From: Beijerinckiaceae bacterium | GTDB lineage: Bacteria; Pseudomonadota; Alphaproteobacteria; Rhizobiales; Beijerinckiaceae | DNA: 41,624 nt | Assembly (NCBI GenBank): GCA_004298435.1 | Contig: SCSF01000116.1 | Coordinates: 1 to 41,624 of the forward strand | Reading direction: 5' to 3' | Shown: piece after piece, positions 8,542 through 15,881 of the stretch | How positions within the stretch are numbered: the stretch's first letter is position 1 | Layout: every line of letters begins with the position of its first letter | Translations under genes and position numbers: made by a program | The notes under the pieces: generated by a model | What the model saw: the letters and a program-made list of their open reading frames with translations, nothing else | The model's database searches: none | Told to the model about the DNA's origin: nothing

Positions 8542-9000
8542 ATGTCGAAATTCCGCACCAAACGCCGTGTCCAGCATTCCGCGGCCGAGATGTTCGCCCT
8601 TGTGGCGGATGTCGAGGCCTATCCGAAGTTTCTGCCGCTTTGCCGCGATCTGCGGCTGCGCGAGAAGCGCGAAACTGCTGACGGCGAGAGCATTCTTCTG
8701 GCCGAGATGGAAGTTGGCTACAAGGCTATCCGTGAGACATTCACGAGCCGCGTCACCTGCGATCCGGCCAAGCTCGAAATCATGGTCGAGTATGTGAACG
8801 GTCCATTCAAACACCTTGAGAACAAATGGCATTTTGTCGAGACGGGGCCGAATGTCAGCGTCGTCGAGTTTGATATTGTCTATGAGTTCCGCAGCCGCGC
8901 CCTGGCGCTCCTCGTCGGCGGCATGTTCGATGCGGCGTTCCGCAAATTCGCCGAAGCCTTCGAAATGCGCGCCAATTCCGTCTATGGACGCGCTGCCTGA
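8542..9000 (+). CDS. ratA: RatA/COQ10-type START-domain protein
   Basis: This 152-residue protein of the polyketide cyclase/START superfamily shows the typical N-terminus (RRVQHSAAEMFALVADVEAYPKFLPLC) and the RSRALALLVGGMFDAAF helix. Family members include the eukaryotic COQ10 ubiquinone-binding protein and E. coli RatA. A role in ubiquinone function is the more likely one for a single-copy alphaproteobacterial gene next to lipA. No ribosome binding site is obvious; TATAGT lies about 10 bases before the ATG, so a very short leader is possible. Confidence 0.85.
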   Translation: MSKFRTKRRVQHSAAEMFALVADVEAYPKFLPLCRDLRLREKRETADGESILLAEMEVGYKAIRETFTSRVTCDPAKLEIMVEYVNGPFKHLENKWHFVETGPNVSVVEFDIVYEFRSRALALLVGGMFDAAFRKFAEAFEMRANSVYGRAA

Positions 9001-9040
9001 ACTCTTTGAATGCCGGCCAAAGGCCTGCGTTCTGGACCGC

Positions 9041-9073
9041 GAACCGGAATCCACTTCGCTTGAAAACGCTCTA
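9041..9073 (-). repeat. R1 repeat fragment overlapping the end of cinA
   Basis: GAACCGGAATCCACTTCGCT followed by TGAAAACGCTCTA matches the tail of the R1 copies at 13274 and 11690. Its last three bases (complement TAG) are the stop codon of the cinA-like gene. Confidence 0.65.
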
Positions 9074-9559
9074 TTCCGCCGCTTGCCGAAGCAGGTCCAG
9101 CCCAACCGCAACTGCGGCCATGCGCACATTTTCCCGGCCGATGTCGCCGAAGCGTTTCTCGGTGGTCGCGATCGCGCCGCGCGTGCCGCAGCCGAAATAG
9201 ACGAGGCCCACGGGTTTCGCCGGCGAACCGCCGCCTGGCCCCGCTATTCCCGTGACGGAGAGCGCCAGTTGCGCGGGCGTATGGGTGAGAAGCCCGACCG
9301 CCATCGCCTCGGCCGTTTCTGCACTCACTGCGCCGAATTGCTCGATGAGCGAGGCTTTGACACCGAGACACTCCTGCTTCGCCTGATTCGAATAGGTGAC
9401 GAACCCGCGCTCAAAGACATCAGACGAGCCGGCAATCGACGTCAGGAGGGCGGCGACGAGGCCGCCAGTGCAGGATTCGGCCGTCGCGATCCTGAGGCCG
9501 CGCTCCCGACAATGGCGAATCAGCGCCTCTGCGCCTGTGAGAAGCTCTGCGGAAAACAT
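9071..9559 (-). CDS. pncC: CinA C-terminal family nicotinamide-nucleotide amidohydrolase
   Basis: This 162-residue stand-alone CinA C-terminal domain deamidates nicotinamide mononucleotide to nicotinate mononucleotide in NAD recycling. Family motifs visible are ATAESCTGGLVAALLTSIAG near residues 24-44, SDVFERGFVTYSNQAK, GAVSAETAEAM, and ALSVTGIAGPGGGSPAKPVG. In related genomes it often neighbours ispDF; here about 6.3 kb of other genes lies between them. The stop codon falls in an R1 repeat end. Confidence 0.9.
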   Translation of the reverse strand: MFSAELLTGAEALIRHCRERGLRIATAESCTGGLVAALLTSIAGSSDVFERGFVTYSNQAKQECLGVKASLIEQFGAVSAETAEAMAVGLLTHTPAQLALSVTGIAGPGGGSPAKPVGLVYFGCGTRGAIATTEKRFGDIGRENVRMAAVAVGLDLLRQAAE

Positions 9560-9972
9560 GGACTATCCAGGAATGGCGGAGTCGAGCGTGCGTATCTATC
9601 ACGGCGACTAATCGGTGTGAGAAAAGCGTTTGATATGTGACGGAAAAATGACGAAAAAAGTGTGGCATACAAGCACCACTCGCCCAGATCTTGTCAGAAC
9701 GCACTGCAAAAAGCAGAGCTTGCCCGGAGCGAGTTACAAGCGCGGGCAACGCAGATTTGTTTTTCAAAATTGATTTATTTTTCAACAAATTACGCGACAA
9801 ATATAAAGATATAACTATCGTATATCGATGTTTTTCCAGATATAGCTCCCTGCGGTTTGACGCCATTGGCAGGTATTGACGGGTTTTCGCCGATATGTGA
9901 ACTGAACCTGTGTGAAGCTAAATACAAAACGCCATAATTCGCGTTTGCCAGCAAAACTATGGGGGGCAAGTA
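9560..9972. other. 413-base divergent intergenic region, AT-rich in the middle
   Basis: No gene is seen. The region holds the promoters of pncC (minus) and the porin (plus). Positions 9755-9850 are markedly AT-rich (TTTTTCAAAATTGATTTATT and following, then TATAAAGATATAACTATCG) compared with the roughly 60% GC surroundings. CATAAT at 9933-9938 is a possible -10 for the porin, without a convincing -35. Confidence 0.5.
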
Positions 9973-11577
9973 ATGCGGTGTGAATACCGAAAAGGCAGAC
10001 TGACGTCGCGTCGCGGCGGCTTTCAAAGCGTAAGCGTTACGGCATTGATGATCGCAGCGGGCGCTTTGATCGTGAGCACGGGCGTGGCATCGGCCGAGGA
10101 CGCCTCCGTTGTGAAGCTGGAAAAAGAGATGCACCGCATTGAGGCGATGCATCAGCGTGAGATCCATGCTCTGCAAGCGCAGATCAAGCATTTGCGCCGT
10201 GAGCATGCGGTTCGCTACAGCGGCCCGGTGGTCAAGGGTCCTGAGGTTGAGCCGGCACTGCCTTACGTGACAATGACGCCGGGTCACGAATTCGGCCTGT
10301 CGAGTGCGGACGGCCAGAACACGATCTCCTTCAACGGTGAAATTCAATTGGATACGGCCGGCAAGGTCGGCGGCAATTCGACCCCGGCCAATCCCGCCAA
10401 CGCCTATTTCCGCCGCGCTCGTATCGGCGTCGGCGGCAAGTTCCTGGGCGACTGGGGCTACTTCATCCGCTACGATTTTGGCGGCAGCGGGACCGACGGT
10501 TCGCCAACTGGGAAGATTGGGACTTCGACTGCGGTTATTTCCTCAGGCAGCCTCGAGAACGCCTATATCACCTACAACGGCTTCTACAACCATCATCAGC
10601 CGTTCCCTGTCTCGCTGATTATTGGTGCGATCGACGTGCCGTGGACGATGGATGAGCCGACCGGCAACGACAAAGTCCTGTTCATGGAACGCTCTGCGGC
10701 CCAGATATTGGCGACGAATGTTGTTGGGGCTGGCGATAACCACGTTACGATCGGCGCAACCTCCAATAACAGCCGCTATTTCGCTGGCGCCTGGTTGACG
10801 GGTCCGAAGACAGGGAGTGTGCGCGCCTTCACCGACAACGAGGGTTCGATACCGCTTTCCGGCCTCGTCCGCGGCTCTTATCAGATCATCCAGACGCCGA
10901 ATGCGAGCCTGCATATCGGCGCGGACTACGGCATCCAATTCACGAACGGTTCCTCAGGAATATTGGCGCTTAGTTCGGGCAATACCCCGGAAGTCAACGC
11001 TTTCGGGGGAATCTCTTATCCGGGCGGCGTTGGCTGGACGGGCTTGAGTCCTGCCTTTAAAGACTCGCAGGTGATCGAAGGTGAGGCCGGGGCCACCTAT
11101 GGCAACGCCTATATCCAGGGTGAATTTTATCACTACATCATCGACACGGCTGAGAGCGCCTTTGGTACGCCCGGCGGCTCCGCCAGTTTCAACGGTGGCT
11201 ACGCCCAGGCGAGCTACACTTTCGGTGGGCGCAGGCATTACAATGCCAAAGGTGGTGCTTATTCGGGCGTGATTCCGGATCATCCCTTCGTGCTGGGCAC
11301 GAATGGATGGGGTGCGCTTGAGCTTGGCGCACGTTACACTCTCATCGATGCGACGAACAGCGGGTTCTCGGCTTTGACGGGCGGTATCCCCGCGGCTATA
11401 AGCGGCTGGAAACATGAAGCCTTTGGCGGTGTCGCCAGTTGGTATCCGAATGTGAATCTTCGCTTTGTGCTCGAATATGAGCATGTCAACGACAACCAGA
11501 TAAACTTGTTGACAGGCGGCTATAACCATTCGGGCACGTTCGATTACATCGCCGCCCGTTCGCAGGTGGTCTGGTAA
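9973..11577 (+). CDS. Outer-membrane porin, OprO/OprP (phosphate-selective porin) family
   Basis: This protein has 534 residues with a GGGGGGC ribosome binding site before the ATG. A signal peptide is at about residues 18-42 (ALMIAAGALIVSTGVASA). It is followed by a short coiled coil (KLEKEMHRIEAMHQREIHAL) that probably trimerises or binds peptidoglycan, and then a beta-barrel with the Porin_O_P start (TISFNGEIQLDTAG, FRRARIGVGGKFLGDWGYFI). The C-terminus ends in aromatic -SQVVW, as outer-membrane proteins do. Substrate selectivity cannot be read from the sequence. It is monocistronic: AT-rich promoter region upstream, terminator downstream. Confidence 0.85.
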   Translation: MRCEYRKGRLTSRRGGFQSVSVTALMIAAGALIVSTGVASAEDASVVKLEKEMHRIEAMHQREIHALQAQIKHLRREHAVRYSGPVVKGPEVEPALPYVTMTPGHEFGLSSADGQNTISFNGEIQLDTAGKVGGNSTPANPANAYFRRARIGVGGKFLGDWGYFIRYDFGGSGTDGSPTGKIGTSTAVISSGSLENAYITYNGFYNHHQPFPVSLIIGAIDVPWTMDEPTGNDKVLFMERSAAQILATNVVGAGDNHVTIGATSNNSRYFAGAWLTGPKTGSVRAFTDNEGSIPLSGLVRGSYQIIQTPNASLHIGADYGIQFTNGSSGILALSSGNTPEVNAFGGISYPGGVGWTGLSPAFKDSQVIEGEAGATYGNAYIQGEFYHYIIDTAESAFGTPGGSASFNGGYAQASYTFGGRRHYNAKGGAYSGVIPDHPFVLGTNGWGALELGARYTLIDATNSGFSALTGGIPAAISGWKHEAFGGVASWYPNVNLRFVLEYEHVNDNQINLLTGGYNHSGTFDYIAARSQVVW

Positions 11578-11649
11578 GAGACGCGACAGTGCTCTTGTTC
11601 CGGCGCATTCTATGCGCCGGAGCGCAACTGGCATACGCAGACTAGATTC

Positions 11650-11686
11650 AATCCCGGAAGGCGAGTCTGCTTTCCGGGATTTTTTA
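11650..11686 (+). terminator. Rho-independent terminator of the porin gene
   Basis: AATCCCGGAA (11650-11659) pairs with TTCCGGGATT (11672-11681), followed by TTTTATC. A second stem (CCGGCGCATTCTATGCGCCGG) lies upstream near 11596-11620. Confidence 0.85.
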
Positions 11687-11689
11687 TCT

Positions 11690-11794
11690 GGAGCGTTTTT
11701 CGGCGAAGTGGCTTCCGGTTCGCGTGAAGAAAACGCGTCAAAGCAAGAAAATAGGGCCGCGGTTCTCATTCCATCAAAACCGAAACGGCTCTAG
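11690..11794 (+). repeat. R1 dispersed repeat copy
   Basis: GAGCGTTTTTCGGCGAAG, CTTCCGGTTCGCGTGAAG, AAAACGCGTCAAAGCAAG and the tail CCGAAACGGCTCTAG match the inverted copy at 13274-13379 over about 100 bases. Confidence 0.75.
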
Positions 11795-11836
11795 TACAAT
11801 CAGTCATTCTTGAGAGTTCAGCCTGGGGCGTTTGAA

Positions 11837-12253
11837 ATGTGGAAGAAAGTTCCTTTTTTTATGGCGGCCTGCCTGTTTGGCTCGACATGGTTTGCGCCGT
11901 CTGCCGCTCTGGCGCAGCCTGCGCCTTCGGTGACGGGCAAGATCCATAGCCTCTGCGAGGGTCTCGGGCTCGATCCGAGTGAACTCGGCTTTACCTATTG
12001 TGTGATGAGTCTCAAGGCGAGCGTTGATCTGGCTATTGAGTTCAAGGCGCCGGTTAACCCCAACGCGCCTTCCGGTCCCGCTGCCGACCCGTTTGGTCCC
12101 AACAGCTTTTTTCGCAGTCCTCCCCGAGAACAGCACGCGCGGGAAAGCAGCGCCTGCACCGCTCTTGGCTTCGGACCCGGTTCATCAATGTCCCGGCAAT
12201 GCGTTGGATCGCTTGATGGGATGCTGCAACAAGTGAACAACAACGGCGGCTGA
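11837..12253 (+). CDS. Small secreted protein with two C-x14-C repeats (paralogue 1)
   Basis: I do not recognise this family. It is 138 residues with a signal peptide (MWKKVPFFMAACLFGSTW ... ALA, cleavage before QPAPS) and so is probably periplasmic. The mature part contains two copies of a Cys-x3-Gly-x10-Cys-Val-x-Ser-Leu unit: LCEGLGLDPSELGFTYCVMS near residue 46 and ACTALGFGPGSSMSRQCVGS near 110. The cysteines could form one disulfide per unit. The linker between the units is Pro-rich. The ATG at 11837 is preceded by GGGGCG; an in-frame TTG at 11810 is less likely. A paralogue of identical length lies at 12794. Confidence 0.75.
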   Translation: MWKKVPFFMAACLFGSTWFAPSAALAQPAPSVTGKIHSLCEGLGLDPSELGFTYCVMSLKASVDLAIEFKAPVNPNAPSGPAADPFGPNSFFRSPPREQHARESSACTALGFGPGSSMSRQCVGSLDGMLQQVNNNGG

Positions 12254-12320
12254 AACGACCGCTGATAATCCGCCGCGACGTCTGCCTCGCCCCGCGGGCG
12301 AAGAGAGGTGAGGCGAGGGG

Positions 12321-12518
12321 CTAGAGCCGTTTCACTATTTGGTGAAACCGTTGCTATTCAAATCATCGAGTCCCGGCCGAAGCGCAGCTTCGAGCCGGGA
12401 TCCAGAGGTCGTAAGCTCAAAGTCTGGGTTCCGGATCATCGACCGCTTTGCGGTCTCGTCCGGGAAAGGGGTGGTTTTCAGGACCCCATAGATTCACTCA
12501 ATTCGTGAACTGCTCTAG
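12321..12518 (+). repeat. R2 element, full-length copy with terminal inverted repeats (MITE-like)
   Basis: The 198-base element begins CTAGAGCCGTTTCAC and ends GTGAACTGCTCTAG, so both ends carry inverted CTAGAGC(A/C)GTT. The core has the palindrome CCCGGCCGAAGCGCAGCTTC...CCGGG and the GACCGCTTTGCGGTC stem. A near-identical inverted copy is at 39711-39913; divergent copies lie at 27883 and 38021. It fills much of the 540-base gap 12254-12793. Confidence 0.8.
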
Positions 12519-12641
12519 CCTCCGTCATCCGCGGACTTGATCCGCGGAATCCAGGCACCAGCAAGCCGGTCTTGTTGCCTCAAAACATCAATCACGTTCC
12601 TGGATGCGCGGATCAAGTCCGCGCAGGACGAGCCGTTTGAC
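12519..12641. repeat. R3 palindromic repeat (CGCGGACTTGATCCGCG type)
   Basis: CCGCGGACTTGATCCGCGGA near 12531 and GCGCGGATCAAGTCCGCGCA near 12608 are inverted halves around a 50-base centre, each also self-complementary. A half copy recurs at 33409-33440. The remainder of the gap to 12793 holds a CGGCTTAAGCCG palindrome (12684-12695) that may be an operator of the next gene. Confidence 0.7.
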
Positions 12642-12793
12642 AGCGGGCGTTCCCTGCCTCTCAACCCTTCCTGACAAATACTTCGGCTTAAGCCGTCACG
12701 ATAATTTAATTCTTTTTCGGGATTGCCGACTGTTGCTGGCATTTCGGCGCGCCCTATGTCCCTGCCGTTTAAGCACCGACATGAGGTGACAGA

Positions 12794-13210
12794 ATGTTTA
12801 AGACAGCATCGATTTTTATCGTGGCGGCAACCGCCTCTCTGGCGATCCCGGTTTTGCCGGGCGCGGCGCAAGAAGCGCCCGCACCCATTGCCCACAGCCT
12901 GGGTGGTCTTTGTGCGCAGATGGGTTTCGCGCCCGACCAGCTCGAATACGTCTATTGCGTTGAAAGCCTCAGGGAGTCTGCCGGCAATCTGCCTTTGAGC
13001 CATCGTTCCGGCTATTACGCTCTGGCAGCGCCGATGGGCGGAGAGCGGTATCTCGCAGAGACCAGCTTTTATGGCGGCGATCATCTCGTGCGTGAAAGCC
13101 GCGCATGCGCTGGCGTTGGTCTGCCGGTCGGTTCCCAGGCTTTTCGCCAATGTGTCGGCAATCTCGATGCGACCATTCTTGAAATCCAGAATCGTGCGCT
13201 GAGTGAATAA
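12794..13210 (+). CDS. Small secreted protein with two C-x14-C repeats (paralogue 2)
   Basis: Like its neighbour at 11837 it has 138 residues and an N-terminal signal peptide (MFKTASIFIVAATASLAIPV ... GAA). Two Cys-x3-Gly-x10-Cys-Val units are present: LCAQMGFAPDQLEYVYCVES near residue 40 and ACAGVGLPVGSQAFRQCVGN near 108. Shared with paralogue 1 are the YCV-SL, RES-AC, GS---RQCVG-LD blocks, while the central linker differs and is not Pro-rich here. GAGGTGACAG before the ATG is a good ribosome binding site. The function is unknown. Each gene has its own upstream region, so the pair looks like an old tandem duplication. Confidence 0.75.
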   Translation: MFKTASIFIVAATASLAIPVLPGAAQEAPAPIAHSLGGLCAQMGFAPDQLEYVYCVESLRESAGNLPLSHRSGYYALAAPMGGERYLAETSFYGGDHLVRESRACAGVGLPVGSQAFRQCVGNLDATILEIQNRALSE

Positions 13211-13225
13211 TCAACGGCGTCACGC

Positions 13226-13379
13226 TCGCTCCCGGCCGAAGCACAGCTTTTGGCCGGGAGCTGCAAGGTTCTTGAGCCGTTTCGGTTCTGATAGAATCAG
13301 AACCGCGGCTCTACTTACTTGTTTCGACGCGTTTTCTTCACGCGAACCGGAAGCCACTTCGCTTGAAAACGGCTATAGA
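13226..13379 (-). repeat. R2 core fragment followed by inverted R1 copy
   Basis: CTCCCGGCCGAAGCACAGCT...GGCCGGGAG (13226-13262) is a shortened R2 palindrome. The R1 copy at 13274-13379 is inverted relative to 11690 and contains the stem GGTTCTGATAGAATCAGAACC. The rest of the gap to 13524 shows nothing recognisable. Confidence 0.7.
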
Positions 13380-13524
13380 TGACCGGCCGCTTGTTTAATT
13401 TTTCCTTTATGCGGGCCATGCAGAAAAATTCCCGCTATCTTTCCGTCCCGTGAAGTCAATTCTTTACCCAAATAGCTTAGCTGTCTGAGGGATAGGAGCG
13501 GCGAACGCGCCGCGGCAATCTCTC

Positions 13525-15867
13525 ATGCATGACCTTTTTGATTACCGAACCCTTGCGGCGGCGTTCGCGCTCAAGAGCTTTTTGCAGGCGCTTGCGCTCA
13601 TCTATGTCTGGTACGTCGACCGCAGATATCCGCCCGCCCGCAAATGGGCCATCGGCTCGCTGGTCATAGCTGCCGGCACGCTGCTGCTCACGCCAAATGG
13701 CAGCGATTTCTCGATGACTGTCCTGGTCGTGCGAATTCTCCTCATTTACACCGGCCTTTTTATCCTCGGTATCGGCATTCTCGAAGCATGCGTAGCACGC
13801 CCGAGAGAGGAGATTTTCGCCGCATTTTGGTCTCTCGCCTGTCTCGCGCAGATCTGGGTTTCGCTTCATACGCCTTCAGTCGATGTGCGCGTCGGCGTGT
13901 TCTCGTTCAGCGTGGCATGCGCCGCCAGCGGGGTAGGGGCCTGTGCCTTGAATGCGCCGGAGGGGCCTTTACAAGGAACCCAGCGGCTGATCGGCCTTCT
14001 GCTTGTCGTTCAGTCCGTCATCGCCCTTCTGCAAGGCCTTACGGCATTCGATGCGCATCTGATCTTGGGGGCGCACAGCACTGCTTTGCAGATCGGTTTT
14101 ATACTGGTGTCCACCTGCGTCTCGTTTCTGCTGGCCTTGGCGCTTACACTTCTCACAGGACAGCGAACATCGGCACTGCTTGCCATTGTTCTCGACAATC
14201 TCGATCAGGGCGTTGCCCTGTACGATCGCAACAAACGGCTCGTCATCTGCAACAAGCGCTACGGCGAGCTATATGGCGTCGATCCTCGCGGATTGCAGCC
14301 CGGTACGACAGTGGCGTCGATCATCGCGCGGCGCATCGCCAACGGCTATTTCAACGGCGCCAGCCCGCAACGCTATTTCGAGCAGCGAACGACTCCGGCT
14401 CTTGAGGACGCGGCCGAACTCCAGCAACTTGCCGACGGCCGCAGCATCGTCATCTCGCGCCGCCCGATGCGCTGGGGCGGCTGGTTGACCGCGCACAGCG
14501 ACGTTACTGCGCTGCAAAGGGTTCAGGCGCAAGTCGCCTGGCTTGCGCATCATGACTCTCTGACGGGTCTCGCCAACCGGCAGCTTTTCGGCGAGAGGAT
14601 GAAGGAAGAACTCGATCATCTCGCTCTGGAAGGCGATGGTTTCGCCATCCTCCTCGTCGATCTCGATCGCTTCAAGGCGATCAACGATACGCTCGGTCAT
14701 CCAGGCGGCGATGCTCTTCTGGTCGAAGTCGCGGAACGGCTGCGAAGCTGCGTGGCCGAAACGGATGTCGTTGCCAGACTGGGGGGCGACGAGTTCGCAA
14801 TCATTCGCATGACAGGAGCCGCGCGCGAGACAACAGCGAACCTGGCGAAGCAGCTTCTCGACAAGGTCGGCGCCGCTTACGATCTCAACGGCCAGAAAGT
14901 GATGATCGGCGCGAGCATCGGCATCGCCACAGCGCCCGAGAGCGGGACGGATGCCGATCAATTGATGCGCAATGCCGATCTCGCGCTCTATCGGGCCAAG
15001 GCCGAAGGCCGAAGCTGCTATCGCATTTACGACAAGGGCATGGATGCCTCGGTGAGAGCGCGCCACTCGCTTGAGCTTGCTTTGCGCAATTCTATTGTGA
15101 GTCAGGATTTCCGGCTGGAATATCAGCCGATCGTGAATGCTGATTGCAGCGATGTCGTTGGCGCGGAGGCGCTGTTACGCTGGCACCATCCCTCCGGCAC
15201 CATCATCGAGCCTTCAAAATTTATCGGCATAGCCGAGGAAACGGGCCTGATCGTGCCGCTTGGCGAATGGATTCTGCGGCAGGCGTGTCTGGATGCACTG
15301 GCATGGCCAGATAAGGCTCGCGTCTGCGTCAACCTTTCGGCCGTGCAATTCACCAGCGGCAATATTTGCGAAAGCCTCGAAGCTATATTGCAGGATACGC
15401 TGCTGCCGCCCGGGCGGCTTCAGCTCGAAGTGACGGAGTCGATCCTTTTGCATGGCGGAGACGAAATGCTGTCGCCGCTGCACAGGCTCAGGGATCGCGG
15501 CGTATCGCTCACGCTCGATGGCTTCGGAACCGGCTATTCGTCCCTGAGCTATCTCACGAAATTCCCGTTCGACCGGATCAAGATCGATCAATCCTTTGTC
15601 GCCGGCCTTGGCACGCGCAGGGAATGTTCGGCGATCGTCGCCGCGATTGCAGGCGTGGCGCGCAGCCTCGACATGGCGGTTGCGGCAGAGGGTGTGGAAA
15701 CGGTGGAGCAGTATGATCTGCTGCGTCTTGCCGGATGCAGGGAAATGCAGGGCTTCCTTTTTGGAAAACCCTGTTCTGTCGCAGACCTCGTCTTTTCGGA
15801 TGCGCCGCAGCAACACCTTGCGGGCCAGCGGCAAAACCAGAACCTGTCTTACGGCATCGGTCTGTAA
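13525..15867 (+). CDS. Membrane GGDEF-EAL protein (cyclic di-GMP turnover)
   Basis: This protein has 780 residues. About seven hydrophobic helices cover residues 5-215, then a PAS-like segment (ALLAIVLDNLDQGVALYDRN), a GGDEF domain at about 335-495 and an EAL domain at about 515-765. The cyclase signature GGDEF is intact at residues 420-424, but the RxxD inhibitory site before it reads AETD. In the EAL half, EALLRW (Glu548) and AAEGVET are present. The DDFGTG loop is changed to D665-G666-FGTG, losing one metal-binding Asp, so phosphodiesterase activity may be reduced. It ends 14 bases from the convergent ispDF gene. Confidence 0.9.
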   Translation: MHDLFDYRTLAAAFALKSFLQALALIYVWYVDRRYPPARKWAIGSLVIAAGTLLLTPNGSDFSMTVLVVRILLIYTGLFILGIGILEACVARPREEIFAAFWSLACLAQIWVSLHTPSVDVRVGVFSFSVACAASGVGACALNAPEGPLQGTQRLIGLLLVVQSVIALLQGLTAFDAHLILGAHSTALQIGFILVSTCVSFLLALALTLLTGQRTSALLAIVLDNLDQGVALYDRNKRLVICNKRYGELYGVDPRGLQPGTTVASIIARRIANGYFNGASPQRYFEQRTTPALEDAAELQQLADGRSIVISRRPMRWGGWLTAHSDVTALQRVQAQVAWLAHHDSLTGLANRQLFGERMKEELDHLALEGDGFAILLVDLDRFKAINDTLGHPGGDALLVEVAERLRSCVAETDVVARLGGDEFAIIRMTGAARETTANLAKQLLDKVGAAYDLNGQKVMIGASIGIATAPESGTDADQLMRNADLALYRAKAEGRSCYRIYDKGMDASVRARHSLELALRNSIVSQDFRLEYQPIVNADCSDVVGAEALLRWHHPSGTIIEPSKFIGIAEETGLIVPLGEWILRQACLDALAWPDKARVCVNLSAVQFTSGNICESLEAILQDTLLPPGRLQLEVTESILLHGGDEMLSPLHRLRDRGVSLTLDGFGTGYSSLSYLTKFPFDRIKIDQSFVAGLGTRRECSAIVAAIAGVARSLDMAVAAEGVETVEQYDLLRLAGCREMQGFLFGKPCSVADLVFSDAPQQHLAGQRQNQNLSYGIGL

Positions 15868-15881
15868 AGGGTTTCAAACGT

